DNA of 64,000 nucleotides from Tepidibacter sp. (lineage in GTDB: Bacteria > Bacillota > Clostridia > Peptostreptococcales > Peptostreptococcaceae), in assembly GCF_025210165.1 (NCBI RefSeq), contig NZ_JAOASI010000013.1, positions 21,082-85,081 of the forward strand, in the 5' to 3' direction. Below, piece by piece: positions 27,291 through 36,945 of the stretch. The notes under the pieces were generated by a model that did not search any database, was not told the origin of the DNA, and saw only the letters and a program-made list of their open reading frames with translations. Both the position numbers and the translations under genes were made by a program. Every line of letters starts with the position of its first letter. The stretch's first letter is position 1.

Positions 27291-27634
27291 AAATGAGCAA
27301 ATCTATAAGCCGAGTTCTGTATTGAATAGTTATCTATCTAGGCTTATTGTTACCAATAAGCTCAAGCGACCTACCTACGGAACGGGAACGAGCAGCCCCC
27401 TTTTTAAGTTCCTACTTGGTCTTGCTCCAGGTGGGGTTTACATAGCCAACTAGTCACCTAGTTGCTGGTGAGCTCTTACCTCACCTTTCCATCCTTACCA
27501 TAATAAATTATGGCGGTTTATTTCTGTTGCACTGTCCTTAAAGTCACCTTCACTGGGTATTACCCAGCACCCTGCTCTACGGAGCTCGGACTTTCCTCGT
27601 GTTTACACACGCAACTATCCGACTTACTCATTAT
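27291..27634 (-). ncRNA. rnpB: RNase P RNA
   Basis: Read on the minus strand, the RNA shows the universally conserved blocks: GAGGAAAGTCCGAGCTC near the 5' end, ACAGAAATAAACCGCC and GGTAAGGATGGAAAGGTGAGG in the specificity part, GTAAACCCCACC with GAGCAAG, AGGGGGCTGCTCG, and the closing ACAGAACTCGGCTTATAGA. The 5' AATGAGTAAG and 3' TTGCTCATTT ends form helix P1. About 340 nt, as expected. This is the catalytic RNA that matures tRNA 5' ends. Confidence 0.96.
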
Positions 27635-27686
27635 TTAATTTTTCGACAAGTCATATAATATCATAATAAAATATTATTGTCAAAAA

Positions 27687-28943
27687 CTATTTTATTACTT
27701 CTTTTATATCTACAGAAGGATGATTTTCATACTTAACAATTTCACCTTCCCAAGTTCTTATCATTACAAAATCTTTTCCTCTTGAAATTAAATATTGAGG
27801 AAGTATAGGAGTTTTACCTTTTCCTTTTGGAGCATTAACTATATAAGTTGGAACAGCTAATCCAGATGTATATCCTCTTAAATACTCCATGATTTCAATT
27901 CCATCATCTATAGAAGTATTAAAATGTGTAGTTCCTTTAACATGCTTTGCATGGAATATATAATATGGTCTTACTCTACACTTTAACAATTCATGATTTA
28001 AGCATCTCATAACAAATTTATCGTTATTTATACCATTTAATAATACAGCCTGATTTCCAAGAGGTACTCCTGAATTTGCAAGCTTTTCACATGCAGCTTT
28101 ACTCTCTTGTGTAATTTCCATAGGATGATTAAAATGTGTATTTATAAATATAGGATGGTACTTTTTAACCATATTACAAAATTCATCTGTGATTCTTTGA
28201 GGCATAGTAACTAATGTTCTGCTTCCAAGTCTTATATAATCAACATGAGGAATAGATCTTAAGCTACTTATTATCCACTCTAGATAATCATCATTTAACG
28301 TAAGAGGATCTCCTCCTGTTATTAATACATCTCTTATTTCTTCATTTTTTCTTATATAATCTATTGATTCTTGTATAACTTTTTTAGACTTAGCTTCGTC
28401 ACATTGACCTATATTTCTTCTTCTTTGACAGTGTCTACAATACATAGCACATTCATTAGTTACATTTATTATAAGTCTATCAGGATATCTTCTAGTTATA
28501 CTTCCAGCAGGATTTGTAAATTCTTCTCCCATAGGATCTAAATCATCTACATTATCTTGAATTTCTATAAATTCAGGTATAGACATAAGTTTTACAGGAT
28601 CGAATTTATCCTTAGGATCTATTAAGCTTAAATAATATGGAGATACAGCCCATCTAAATTGCTTTCCAACCTCTTGTATTTTATTTATTTCTTCATCTGT
28701 TAAATCTAATATTTTAGATAAAGTATCTACATCCCCGATTCTATTAGATAATTGCCATTTATAGTTATTCCAATCTTCCTCAGTTCCTCCAAGAACAGAT
28801 CGAATTTTATTCTTTCTCTCAATTAGCTTTTCTTCATTTTCTAATCCTTTAGATATACTTTTTTTAGCTTCTAAATAATCCTCTATTCTACCTTTTAACT
28901 CTTCAGCTCTTTTTAATGAAATCTCTCTTTTATTATTTTCCAT
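27687..28943 (-). CDS. eam: Glutamate 2,3-aminomutase (radical SAM, PLP)
   Basis: 418 aa member of the lysine 2,3-aminomutase family. The radical-SAM cysteines are C165, C169, C172 (ECAMYCRHC). In lysine 2,3-aminomutase, two aspartates (Asp293, Asp330 in the C. subterminale enzyme) hold the lysine side-chain amine. The aligned positions here are Lys333 (YIFHAKHVKG) and Asn370 (IVNAPKGKGKTP), the exchange described for glutamate 2,3-aminomutase. The enzyme makes beta-glutamate, a compatible solute. Good AGGAGG ribosome site; monocistronic. Confidence 0.85.
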   Translation of the reverse strand: MENNKREISLKRAEELKGRIEDYLEAKKSISKGLENEEKLIERKNKIRSVLGGTEEDWNNYKWQLSNRIGDVDTLSKILDLTDEEINKIQEVGKQFRWAVSPYYLSLIDPKDKFDPVKLMSIPEFIEIQDNVDDLDPMGEEFTNPAGSITRRYPDRLIINVTNECAMYCRHCQRRRNIGQCDEAKSKKVIQESIDYIRKNEEIRDVLITGGDPLTLNDDYLEWIISSLRSIPHVDYIRLGSRTLVTMPQRITDEFCNMVKKYHPIFINTHFNHPMEITQESKAACEKLANSGVPLGNQAVLLNGINNDKFVMRCLNHELLKCRVRPYYIFHAKHVKGTTHFNTSIDDGIEIMEYLRGYTSGLAVPTYIVNAPKGKGKTPILPQYLISRGKDFVMIRTWEGEIVKYENHPSVDIKEVIK

Positions 28944-29331
28944 TTAAAACCTCCTTGTATTACTTTGTTTATTTTTAAATATTAAAAATGACAATATTGT
29001 AACATTTTTACATAGAAGCAGAAGTTGTTTCTATTCTGATGATTTTTAGTTTAAATAATTTATTTATAAATATATTATTAATATTCCAAATTTAAAGTGC
29101 TATATATACGTGTAAATACTGCCACATAGACTATACATCTCAGTTATGTATATTTATTTTGATTAATTGAATTTAGATACTATATCTAGACAAGAATTTC
29201 ATAAAGATTTGTAAATTCTAATTACGAAATGTTTAGAGTTAAAATCCCTCTATTTATTATATCACTATAAATTTTAAAAGTAAATATATTAATTATTTAC
29301 AAAACAAAATGTTATAGTTCCTATAGAAGAA
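28944..29331. other. 388-bp intergenic region, no gene seen
   Basis: Very AT-rich stretch between eam and the Kef gene. I see only the eam ribosome site (AAGGAGG) and a short palindrome ACAATATTGT near 28989; no ORF with a ribosome site, no riboswitch-like core. Confidence 0.5.
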
Positions 29332-29367
29332 AGAAAACAATTATTTATTATAAATAACTGTTTTCTT
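29332..29367 (-). terminator. Terminator of the Kef-type antiporter gene
   Basis: AGAAAACA-TTATTTA pairs with TAAATAA-TGTTTTCT across a short loop, overlapping the last codons, followed by TTTTCTTTCTT on the minus strand. Confidence 0.7.
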
Positions 29368-31222
29368 TAATACTTCCAAGCATATTTTTTGCCTTTTTTA
29401 CATTATGACTTTCTCCAACAACCATTATAAGGTCTCCTGGCTGAAGTATATTATATCCGTGTGGTATTATTTTTTCAGATCCCCTCATTATAGATAAAAT
29501 CAAGCAATCCCCTGGCAAAACTACCTTGTTTAATGGTTTTAAGAAATATTCTTGATTCTGAAGATATACTTCTTCTATCATAAAGTCATCTTCCTCAAAT
29601 AATAAGGAGAATGCCTTTGGATGTATTATAAAATGTTCAGCCATAAAAGCAGTTGCAAATTCTGGCGATACACTCATAGCTCCATATAAAGACTCTCCTT
29701 TAGGTGTTGATTGACTATTAGTTAAAAGTATTATATGTTCTATTCCAAATTTCACCTTACATATTTCACATATCTTAGTATTGATATCTTCTATACTCTT
29801 TGCAACAACAACAGTATCAGCATCTCTCATTCCTATTTCCTCAAGCCACTTAATATCGGTTGCATCTCCCAAATATACCTTTTCTCCAGTAACACTTATT
29901 TTATCAAACTGAGATTTATTATATGTTATAAAGGTTAAATTCATATCAAATTTCTTAAGTCTTCTAGCAAGTAACATACTTTTATCATTAATACCTATTA
30001 TAAATATATTTTTTTTGTTTTTTATATCTACTTTAGGCATCATTTGATTAAATACAAGGGGAGAGAATGTGCATGTTATTATAGCAACTAAGATAATCGC
30101 TCCGTTAGTCTCCTCTTTTATAAGTCCAAGCTTTAACCCAATAGCACTTGCAGCTATAATTAGGCTTAATCTTGATGATAATAAAAATCCAGCTGCCATA
30201 CTCTTTTTCATAGAAAAATTAAACTTCAACAGTAAAGATGGTATTATTTTCACTGCATAAACAGCTACTAATAAAGCTGGTACAAGGTACATTGCCTTTG
30301 AATTATTAATAACTGACTTAATATCAAAATTAACTCCTACCATTATAAAAAATATAGGTACAAAAAATCCATATCCTATAGCATCAAGCTTAACATATAA
30401 ATCTGATTTATCCTTTTCATCTAGTAGTGCAACTATAAGTCCTGCTAAAAATGTACCTAAAATAATTTCTGTACCAAGGCTTTGAGCTAGAGCTATAAAT
30501 ATAAGTATTAAAGCAAATGCTCCTCTAACCTTTATTTGAGATGTAGTATTAGCTAATTCTTTTACTATCTTGTTATCTACTACAAATTTAAGACCCATTC
30601 TATAAAAAACAAAGAATGCAACAAATAACAATAATATTAACAAAACCTCATAAGTTGCCTTTGATGTATAGAACGTTACAAAGAATGTTATTAGAACCAT
30701 AGTTACAAAGTCAGATATTAAAGCAGTAAGAAGTATTGTTTGACCATATTCTGAATTTATTATATTTTTTTCTTTTAATATAGGTACTACTATACCCAAA
30801 GACGTAGTACTAAGTATTAAGCTCATAAGAGCTACATTAGATACAAGTCCAAATATTTTAAACATATAAGCTATACCAAATGATAAAATCAAGGTTATAA
30901 AAAATAGAATCATAGATACTAATAACGGTTTTTTATACCATTTAGACTCTGAGCTTTTATTAGTAGGCTTCATTAAATTGAAATCAATCTCAAGACCTGA
31001 TAAAAACATTAAAAATGCAAATCCAAATGTATATAAGAACTCGAGCTGTGAACTTTCTTGAATTAGGTTAAAGCCACTCTTACCTATAATCATTCCAGAT
31101 ACTATTTCTCCAACCACTATAGGTATTGGTATAAATTTAATTTTTGTTATCAATATAGGTACAAATGTAGCAAGTAAAATTATTATCAACAAAGATATAT
31201 ATGAAATAGATGAATGCTCCAT
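29348..31222 (-). CDS. Kef-type cation:proton antiporter with TrkA domains
   Basis: 624 aa. The N-terminal part of about 390 residues has around 12 membrane helices of the CPA2 family (VVGEIVSGMIIGKSG, FLSGLEIDF). A TrkA-N nucleotide-binding domain follows (NIFIIGINDKSMLLARRL, LGDATDIKWLEEIG) and a TrkA-C domain ends the protein (VVLPGDCLILSIMRG, ILQPGDLIMVVG). It likely exchanges K+ or Na+ for H+ under nucleotide control. Monocistronic. Confidence 0.9.
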   Translation of the reverse strand: MEHSSISYISLLIIILLATFVPILITKIKFIPIPIVVGEIVSGMIIGKSGFNLIQESSQLEFLYTFGFAFLMFLSGLEIDFNLMKPTNKSSESKWYKKPLLVSMILFFITLILSFGIAYMFKIFGLVSNVALMSLILSTTSLGIVVPILKEKNIINSEYGQTILLTALISDFVTMVLITFFVTFYTSKATYEVLLILLLFVAFFVFYRMGLKFVVDNKIVKELANTTSQIKVRGAFALILIFIALAQSLGTEIILGTFLAGLIVALLDEKDKSDLYVKLDAIGYGFFVPIFFIMVGVNFDIKSVINNSKAMYLVPALLVAVYAVKIIPSLLLKFNFSMKKSMAAGFLLSSRLSLIIAASAIGLKLGLIKEETNGAIILVAIITCTFSPLVFNQMMPKVDIKNKKNIFIIGINDKSMLLARRLKKFDMNLTFITYNKSQFDKISVTGEKVYLGDATDIKWLEEIGMRDADTVVVAKSIEDINTKICEICKVKFGIEHIILLTNSQSTPKGESLYGAMSVSPEFATAFMAEHFIIHPKAFSLLFEEDDFMIEEVYLQNQEYFLKPLNKVVLPGDCLILSIMRGSEKIIPHGYNILQPGDLIMVVGESHNVKKAKNMLGSIKENSYL

Positions 31223-31371
31223 ATAAATCCCCCCCTCTCTTAATTAATATTATTTTTTAAAGCAATATCTATACCAATTAAGTTTATTAGAATCTATTTT
31301 TTCGTTCTTTTGCCATTTATTCTCATATTTAATACCCTTTATTTATTAATATTAAACATTTATAATAAAAA

Positions 31372-31500
31372 AATTCGTCTACTCGCTAACTCGGTTACTC
31401 ATATTGCCAACGATCCTTACAGGCTCCGTTGCTCAAAAATAATCTCAAGTGTAGCTTTTTCAATCAGTTATCTACAAAACAAAAATGCTATAGTTTCCTA
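31372..31500. repeat. Intergenic repeat family 2, copy B
   Basis: AATTCGTCTACTCGCTAACT, TTGCCAACGATCCTTAC and GGCTCCGTTGCTCAAAAATA, then a tail with TTATCTACAAAACAAAAATG matching the tail of copy A. It lies in the 489-bp gap between the Kef gene and cstA, together with an isolated TATAATTTCCTATTCGTTATAA block (31573-31594) that is also found at the end of copy C. Confidence 0.8.
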
Positions 31501-31594
31501 TTGAAAATTTTTTAATGTAGACTTTTTTGAAATTCGTAACGTAAATTATACTTATCCACAATTTAAATATGAATATAATTTCCTATTCGTTATA

Positions 31595-31628
31595 AAAAAG
31601 GTATGATTGAATTCAATCATACCTTTTT
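31595..31628 (-). terminator. Terminator downstream of cstA
   Basis: Perfect 34-bp palindrome whose arms are AAAAAGGTATGATTGAA and its complement, ending in T5 on either strand. A second stem-loop (31672-31709, arms ATGTATTAAAA/TTTTAATACAT) sits directly after the cstA stop. Confidence 0.8.
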
Positions 31629-31711
31629 GCATCATATTGATACAATTATCATCTCGATAGCTTTTTCTTTATGTATTAAAACAATACACATGTTTCATTT
31701 TAATACATTTA

Positions 31712-33121
31712 TTAAGCAACTATTTTATCTTTATTCTTATTCTTCTTAGCGATAAATAATCCAAATATTATAACCCCCAATATTATTCCTATAGGATTTG
31801 CAATACTTGCAGGTTGCTTTAATCCTTCTGGTGCTTGTATTATATATGCTGTTGTTACAAAAGTCATAAATGTAGCTGGTATACTTGCAATCCAGTGATT
31901 TTTATCTTCTTTAGCTAAGTAAGCAGCCCCTGCCCATAACATCATCATAGCTAAAGTTTGATTAGCCCAAGAGAAGTATCTCCAGATTTTATTGAAGTCC
32001 ATAAATGTAAGTGCTATACCTACAGCAAATAACGGTAATGCTATTGAAAATCTCTTAACTAAACTATCTTGCTTATATTTCATTGAATCAGCTATAGTAA
32101 GCCTTGCACTTCTAAACGCAGTATCTCCCGATGTTATAGGACATGCAACAACTCCTAATAGTGCCAGTAATCCTCCAAATTTTCCAAGTAAAGAAGTTGA
32201 TATCTCATTAACTGCAACTGCCGGTCCTCCATTAGCAAGCACAGCTGCAAGTCCTTGAGTTCCTCCGAAGAAAGTCATAGCAGCAGCTGCCCATATTAAA
32301 GCTATTATTCCTTCTGCTATCATTGATCCATAGAAGATTCTTCTAGCTTCGCTTTGTTTTCTAACACATCTAGCCATAAGAGGAGATTGTGTAGCATGGA
32401 ATCCTGAAATAGCACCGCATGCTATAGTTATAAATAAAAATGGGAATATAGAAGTTCCCTTAGGGTGTAAATTTGCAACAGTTATTTCTGGTATATTATA
32501 TCCTTTTACAACTAACCCTCCAGCTATACCTACAGCCATCGTAAGAAGAGATGCTCCAAATATTGGATATATTTTTCCTATTAATTTATCAACCGGAAGT
32601 ACAGTTGCTAATATATAATATGCTATTATTGCTATAACCCAAAATCCTTTGTCAAATGAAGTTAGATTAGCTAAAAGTCCAGCTGGTCCTGTAACAAATA
32701 CTACTCCAACTAATATTAATAGTACTACTGTAAATACTCTCATTATTTGCTTAATAGTTTCCCCTAAGTAGATACCTACTATTTCTGATGCACTAGTACC
32801 CTTGTGCTTCATAGATAAATATCCTGATAAGAAATCATGTGTTGCTCCTGCGAATATACATCCAAATACAATCCATAAAAATGCTACTGGTCCCCATAAT
32901 GCTCCTGCTACTGCTCCAAATATAGGTCCAAGTCCTGCAATATTTAGAAACTGAATAAGAAAGATTCTAGGCCAACTCATAGGTATGTAATCCACACCAT
33001 CTTCCATTTCAATAGCTGGTGTAGCTTGTGAATCATCAATTCCAAGTATATTTTCTACAAGTTTACCATATACAAAATATCCTAAAATCAAAAGCATGAT
33101 TGCTGAAAAAAACGTTTTCAT
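31712..33121 (-). CDS. cstA: CstA-family transporter (pyruvate/peptide)
   Basis: 469 aa polytopic membrane protein, the short Gram-positive form of CstA. Hallmarks: AIEMEDGVDYIPMSWPRIFLIQF, NIAGLGPIFGAVAGALWGP, ATHDFLSGYLSMKHKG and CGAISGFHATQSPLMARC. Family members (CstA, BtsT) import pyruvate or peptides during starvation. It lies downstream of a LytS/LytTR two-component pair, the arrangement used for pyruvate sensing in other bacteria, though a terminator separates them. AAGGAGGGG precedes the ATG. Confidence 0.92.
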   Translation of the reverse strand: MKTFFSAIMLLILGYFVYGKLVENILGIDDSQATPAIEMEDGVDYIPMSWPRIFLIQFLNIAGLGPIFGAVAGALWGPVAFLWIVFGCIFAGATHDFLSGYLSMKHKGTSASEIVGIYLGETIKQIMRVFTVVLLILVGVVFVTGPAGLLANLTSFDKGFWVIAIIAYYILATVLPVDKLIGKIYPIFGASLLTMAVGIAGGLVVKGYNIPEITVANLHPKGTSIFPFLFITIACGAISGFHATQSPLMARCVRKQSEARRIFYGSMIAEGIIALIWAAAAMTFFGGTQGLAAVLANGGPAVAVNEISTSLLGKFGGLLALLGVVACPITSGDTAFRSARLTIADSMKYKQDSLVKRFSIALPLFAVGIALTFMDFNKIWRYFSWANQTLAMMMLWAGAAYLAKEDKNHWIASIPATFMTFVTTAYIIQAPEGLKQPASIANPIGIILGVIIFGLFIAKKNKNKDKIVA

Positions 33122-33203
33122 GATATCCCCTCCTTGAAATTTAATTAATATTAACTAAATTATAATAAATAATTAGTTAAAATTTTTATAATGAACACGA
33201 AAT

Positions 33204-33248
33204 GCAAAAAAAAGCACATAAAGTGCATTTATATGCCCATTATGTGCT
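33204..33248 (-). terminator. Terminator after the LytTR regulator
   Basis: AGCACATAA (33240-33248 side) pairs with TTATGTGCT, followed by T8 on the minus strand; it overlaps the regulator stop codon and separates it from cstA. Confidence 0.8.
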
Positions 33249-33939
33249 TAAACTCCTTTATATTTTTTCTGCTAACTGGAATTTCAACATTCAAACCTCT
33301 TAATTTAACATTGTATGTATTGTTAAACCAAGGTATTATCTCTTCTATCTTGTCTATATTCATTATATAGGATCTATGACTTTTAAAAAAATTATAATTA
33401 GATATTTTATTGTAAAACTCTGATATACTCATATTAACACTGTATTCTTCATCCTTAGTAAACACTAAAGTATAACGTTCCGAGGATGTACAATAATATA
33501 TATCTTCAATATTTACTACTATCATTTTTTCTCCCTTAAAAAGAGTTATTCTATCATATATACATTTTTTTTCTTCGCAAGTCTCTAATCTCTCTATCTT
33601 TTTTAATGTGGTAAGTATTCTTTCTTCAGAATAAGGCTTTAGTATATAATCAAACGCCTCTAGTTCAAAAGCCTCTATAGCATGTTCTTTATATGCTGTT
33701 ATAAAAACTATTTTAAAATCTTTATTAAACTTATGTATAACTCTTGCTAAACAAACACCATCTAGCTTTGGCATGTTTATATCAAGAAATATAACATCTA
33801 TATCATTACTTTCTATGAATTTTAAAGCGTCTAATGAATCATCAAATTCTTGTACTATCTCTATTGAACTAAAGTTATTTATAAAGTATTTAAGCTCCTC
33901 TCTTGAAGGAGATTCATCATCTACTATTATACATTTCAT
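33229..33939 (-). CDS. LytTR-family response regulator
   Basis: About 236 aa from the ATG at 33939 (GAGG upstream); the frame opens 7 codons earlier inside lytS without a ribosome site. The receiver domain has IVDDESPSREEL, phospho-acceptor DVIFLDINMPKLDG and YILKPYSEER; the C-terminal LytTR DNA-binding domain shows IYYCTSSERYTLVF, FFKSHRSYIMNIDKI and VSRKNIKEFK. It is translationally coupled to the kinase (stop TAG, one base, ATG) and is expected to activate cstA. Confidence 0.92.
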   Translation of the reverse strand: MKCIIVDDESPSREELKYFINNFSSIEIVQEFDDSLDALKFIESNDIDVIFLDINMPKLDGVCLARVIHKFNKDFKIVFITAYKEHAIEAFELEAFDYILKPYSEERILTTLKKIERLETCEEKKCIYDRITLFKGEKMIVVNIEDIYYCTSSERYTLVFTKDEEYSVNMSISEFYNKISNYNFFKSHRSYIMNIDKIEEIIPWFNNTYNVKLRGLNVEIPVSRKNIKEFKHIMGI

Positions 33940-33940
33940 T

Positions 33941-35617
33941 CTATTTCCTCTTTCCTTCACGATATATTATAAAGCTTATCTTTGTTCCTTTATCAAGTTT
34001 TTTTATATCAAGTCCTTTTCCATATATAAGTCTTAATCTATTGTGTACATTTGAAAGCCCAATTTTGTTTTCTTTCATATTTCTTTTATATATATTTTTT
34101 ATTATGTCCTCATCTATTCCAATTCCATTATCTTCTATTGATATTTCTACATCTTCATAATATTTTTGAACCTTTACTCTTACACATCCTCTACCTGTTC
34201 CCTTTAGTATTCCATGCTTTATAGAATTTTCAACCAAAGGCTGTATTATAAGACTTGGAACCTTTATTTGTATACTCTCATCAATGTCATACACTACATT
34301 TAATTTATCACCAAATCTAGCTTTTTCAATTTCTACATACGCCTTAACTTGATCTAATTCTTTATTTATATCAACACAAGATTCACCTATTTCTAGGTTA
34401 TATCTAAGATAGGTAGATAAGTTTATTATAAGCTCTCTTGCACGATTTGGATTTATTCTTATAAATGAAACTATAGTATTTAATGCATTAAATAGAAAGT
34501 GAGGATTTATCTGAGCTTGAAGAGCCTTTATTTCAGCCTTGTTTGCCATTTCCTTAAGCCTTTCTATTTTAGCTATTTCAAGCTGAGTAGATATCATCTG
34601 AGAAAGTCCTATTGCTAAAGTTTCATCCTTAAAACTTACAGAATTTTCTTTATTATAATATATTTTTAATGTACCAACAACAGATTCCCTATCCTTTAAT
34701 GGCATTATTATAGCAGATTTTAATGGACAATTCTCATTCGAGCAATCTATTTCCCTATGAGATTTAAATATTATTATTTCTCCAGTTTCTATTACCCTTT
34801 CAGTTGCACGAGTTAATACCTTCTCACCATCTATATGATGGTCCTCTCCATCTCCCACATGAGCTAATATATACTTTTTATCAGTTATAGATACAGCACT
34901 AGCTCCAACACTATCTTTTATAACTGTACATATTTTTTTTAAAGAATCATTGTTTATATTTCTGAAATAAGGGAGAGTTTTGTTAGCTATCTCAAGAGCT
35001 AATTTTGCTTGTCTTGCAGCTATCTCTTCTTTTTCCTCAAATATATTTTCTGTAATTATTATTACAATTCCTATACCTATTCCATTGACTAAGGTCATTG
35101 GTATATATATTTTCTTAACTATCAAAAGTGCTACTGCAAATGGTCTTGAAAGCAAAAGTATTAATCCCATACTTATACTTTCAATTAGTATTCCACCTAA
35201 AATACCATATATCCATCTCTTCTTATCAGTAGCTTTGTTGTATATAATACCTGATAAAAAACCTCCAATAACTGTACTTATAAAACAAGGAAACGCTGTA
35301 ATGCCTCCGATATCTATTAAATATCTATGCATTCCTGCTATTATACCTGATAATATACCAACAAAAGGACCACAAAGTATTCCTCCTGCCATAACACCAA
35401 TAATCCTAGTGTTGGCTATAGCTCCCCTAACATCTGTACCTATATAAGTTCCAAGTATACCAAATGTACCAAATATAACAGATAGTATAAAAAGATCTAT
35501 ATGAGTAAACGCATCTTTTTGTATTATCTTTTTAAAGCTTTTTATCTTGGATATCATAAACGCTATTAATACAACATATCCTAGATTGTTTATAAGATTT
35601 TTTAATAGATATATCAA
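33941..35617 (-). CDS. lytS: LytS-type sensor histidine kinase
   Basis: 558 aa. An N-terminal 5TM-LYT sensor domain (GTYIGTDVRGAIANTRIIGV, GPFVGILSGIIAGMHRYLI) occupies about 1-190, a GAF-type domain about 215-350, then the histidine kinase with ALQAQINPHFLFNALNTI and the ATPase motif SIEDNGIGI. Together with the LytTR regulator it forms a BtsSR/YpdAB-like system; in characterised cases these sense pyruvate and switch on CstA-family carriers, and cstA is the next gene. Positions 35225-35259 inside this gene are identical to a CRISPR spacer at 63752. Confidence 0.92.
   Translation of the reverse strand: MIYLLKNLINNLGYVVLIAFMISKIKSFKKIIQKDAFTHIDLFILSVIFGTFGILGTYIGTDVRGAIANTRIIGVMAGGILCGPFVGILSGIIAGMHRYLIDIGGITAFPCFISTVIGGFLSGIIYNKATDKKRWIYGILGGILIESISMGLILLLSRPFAVALLIVKKIYIPMTLVNGIGIGIVIIITENIFEEKEEIAARQAKLALEIANKTLPYFRNINNDSLKKICTVIKDSVGASAVSITDKKYILAHVGDGEDHHIDGEKVLTRATERVIETGEIIIFKSHREIDCSNENCPLKSAIIMPLKDRESVVGTLKIYYNKENSVSFKDETLAIGLSQMISTQLEIAKIERLKEMANKAEIKALQAQINPHFLFNALNTIVSFIRINPNRARELIINLSTYLRYNLEIGESCVDINKELDQVKAYVEIEKARFGDKLNVVYDIDESIQIKVPSLIIQPLVENSIKHGILKGTGRGCVRVKVQKYYEDVEISIEDNGIGIDEDIIKNIYKRNMKENKIGLSNVHNRLRLIYGKGLDIKKLDKGTKISFIIYREGKRK
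35225..35259 (-). other. Chromosomal match to CRISPR spacer 53 (self protospacer)
   Basis: 35 consecutive bases, starting ATCAGTAGCTTTGTTG and ending ATACCTGATAAAA on the plus strand, are identical to 63752-63786 of the CRISPR array. The next four bases differ (AACC here, GCAT in the spacer). It encodes the LytS segment around GIIYNKATD. Confidence 0.95.
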
Positions 35618-35644
35618 ATTATCATCTCCATAAATCCTTATTAT

Positions 35645-36301
35645 TTAATATCCCTTTTCTTCCCCTATAAATACTCCCCCTTCACTGAATAAAGCCTTTT
35701 TAGCCCCTTCAGCACTGTCATATTCAACAACTATTTTATCATCAATTTTTGACACAGATGTTGACCAAAACATATCACCATTATCATATTGCCATATTTG
35801 TTTACCAGTTTTACGTTCAATACATGTTAAAAAAGGTCCATAATAACCAGTTATATATATTCTGTCCTTATCTATATAAGATTTCGAACTTGCCCCTATT
35901 CCTTTACTAATCCATATTTCTTTCCCAGTTTTTAAATCTATTGAATATAAATCACCATAAACTTCTATATATACAAACTCATTTTTTATTATAGGTTTTG
36001 AAGCTAACTCTAATTCTGTAATATATAAATTTTTCCATTTTTTGTCCCAAATAATATTTTCATCCCTATCATATGCTTCAAGAATAAAATCAGCTTTTGC
36101 TTCTTTATTGTCTACTACTTCATGTTGTTTAAAATAAGATATATTATTATCTTCTTCATCTTTTTTAGTTTCTTCATTATTTACAATTTTTTCTTTTTTT
36201 TCTATTTTTAATTCTTCTTTTATAGCTTTATTTTTCTCAGTTGAGCATCCTGTCATAAATATAATTATAGTTAATAGAATCAGCGATATTATTTTTTTCA
36301 T
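35645..36301 (-). CDS. Lipoprotein with PQQ-like beta-propeller repeats
   Basis: 218 aa. Signal peptide MKKIISLILLTIIIFMTGCS has a lipobox cysteine at about 19. After a charged linker, two PQQ-type blade motifs are seen: YSIDLKTGKEIWISKG and TCIERKTGKQIWQYDNGD. At this length it holds only a few blades, so it would be a partial propeller or a small binding protein on the outer face of the membrane. AGGAGG before the ATG. Confidence 0.8.
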   Translation of the reverse strand: MKKIISLILLTIIIFMTGCSTEKNKAIKEELKIEKKEKIVNNEETKKDEEDNNISYFKQHEVVDNKEAKADFILEAYDRDENIIWDKKWKNLYITELELASKPIIKNEFVYIEVYGDLYSIDLKTGKEIWISKGIGASSKSYIDKDRIYITGYYGPFLTCIERKTGKQIWQYDNGDMFWSTSVSKIDDKIVVEYDSAEGAKKALFSEGGVFIGEEKGY

Positions 36302-36320
36302 AATTACCTCCTATAACTTA

Positions 36321-36794
36321 TCAACATTTTATAACTAAAAGAGATATTATCATTATTATATTTTCTATATTTTTTATTTTTTTACTTTTTTTATTATGTT
36401 TATACATAATAAATTTTTCATGATAATCATCTAATTTATTATATCTAATAAATTTTCTCATCGCAAAAGAAATACCTATAGTAGATATTATAATTATCCA
36501 AGAAATATATATATTCAAACCAATATAATAGTCAGTTTTTATAAATAAAACTATAGATATTAAAGCTAGCAAAGCAAATATCCACCAACTCATAAAATAA
36601 CTAATTATTTTATTTCCTCTGTAATGTCCTACAAATAAGGTTATTACAGCAACTGTAAATATTATATCCTTATAATCAAATCCACGTTTATTTAATTTAA
36701 ATATCACAAGTAAAATAATAGAAATCAATTCTGCCCCTAGTATATATTTAGCTATTTTTTTACCCTTTTCAATTTCATCTACACTCAAATACAA
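36321..36794 (-). CDS. Hypothetical 157-aa membrane protein
   Basis: About five hydrophobic helices (ILGAELISIILLVIF, IIFTVAVITLFVGH, WIFALLALISIVLFI, ISWIIIISTIGISFA, IIMIISLLVI). No family recognised. Start is a TTG behind GGGGAG. The stop lies 20 bp before the PQQ-like lipoprotein gene, so the two may be cotranscribed. Confidence 0.6.
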   Translation of the reverse strand: MYLSVDEIEKGKKIAKYILGAELISIILLVIFKLNKRGFDYKDIIFTVAVITLFVGHYRGNKIISYFMSWWIFALLALISIVLFIKTDYYIGLNIYISWIIIISTIGISFAMRKFIRYNKLDDYHEKFIMYKHNKKSKKIKNIENIIMIISLLVIKC

Positions 36795-36843
36795 ATCGCT
36801 CTCCCCTAGTCTATATTATATTTTCAAACTTAGATTATAAAAA

Positions 36844-36938
36844 AATTCGTCTACTCGCTAACGCGGTGATTCATGTCGCCAACGTTCCCTACGGTCTCCG
36901 TTGCTCAAAAATAGTATAATTTCCTATTCGTTATAAAA
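36844..36938. repeat. Intergenic repeat family 2, copy C
   Basis: AATTCGTCTACTCGCTAACG, GTCGCCAACGTTCCCTACGG and CTCCGTTGCTCAAAAATA as in copies A and B, but the middle tail is deleted and it joins directly to TATAATTTCCTATTCGTTATAA, the block seen about 130 bp after copy B. It fills the gap between the 36321 and 36946 genes. Confidence 0.8.
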
Positions 36939-36945
36939 CAATCTT

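Noticed and set aside
28985..29000. ACAATATTGT palindrome upstream of eam as a redox-repressor (Rex-type) operator
   Set aside because: It does not match the TTGTTAA-type Rex consensus and such short AT palindromes are expected in this composition.
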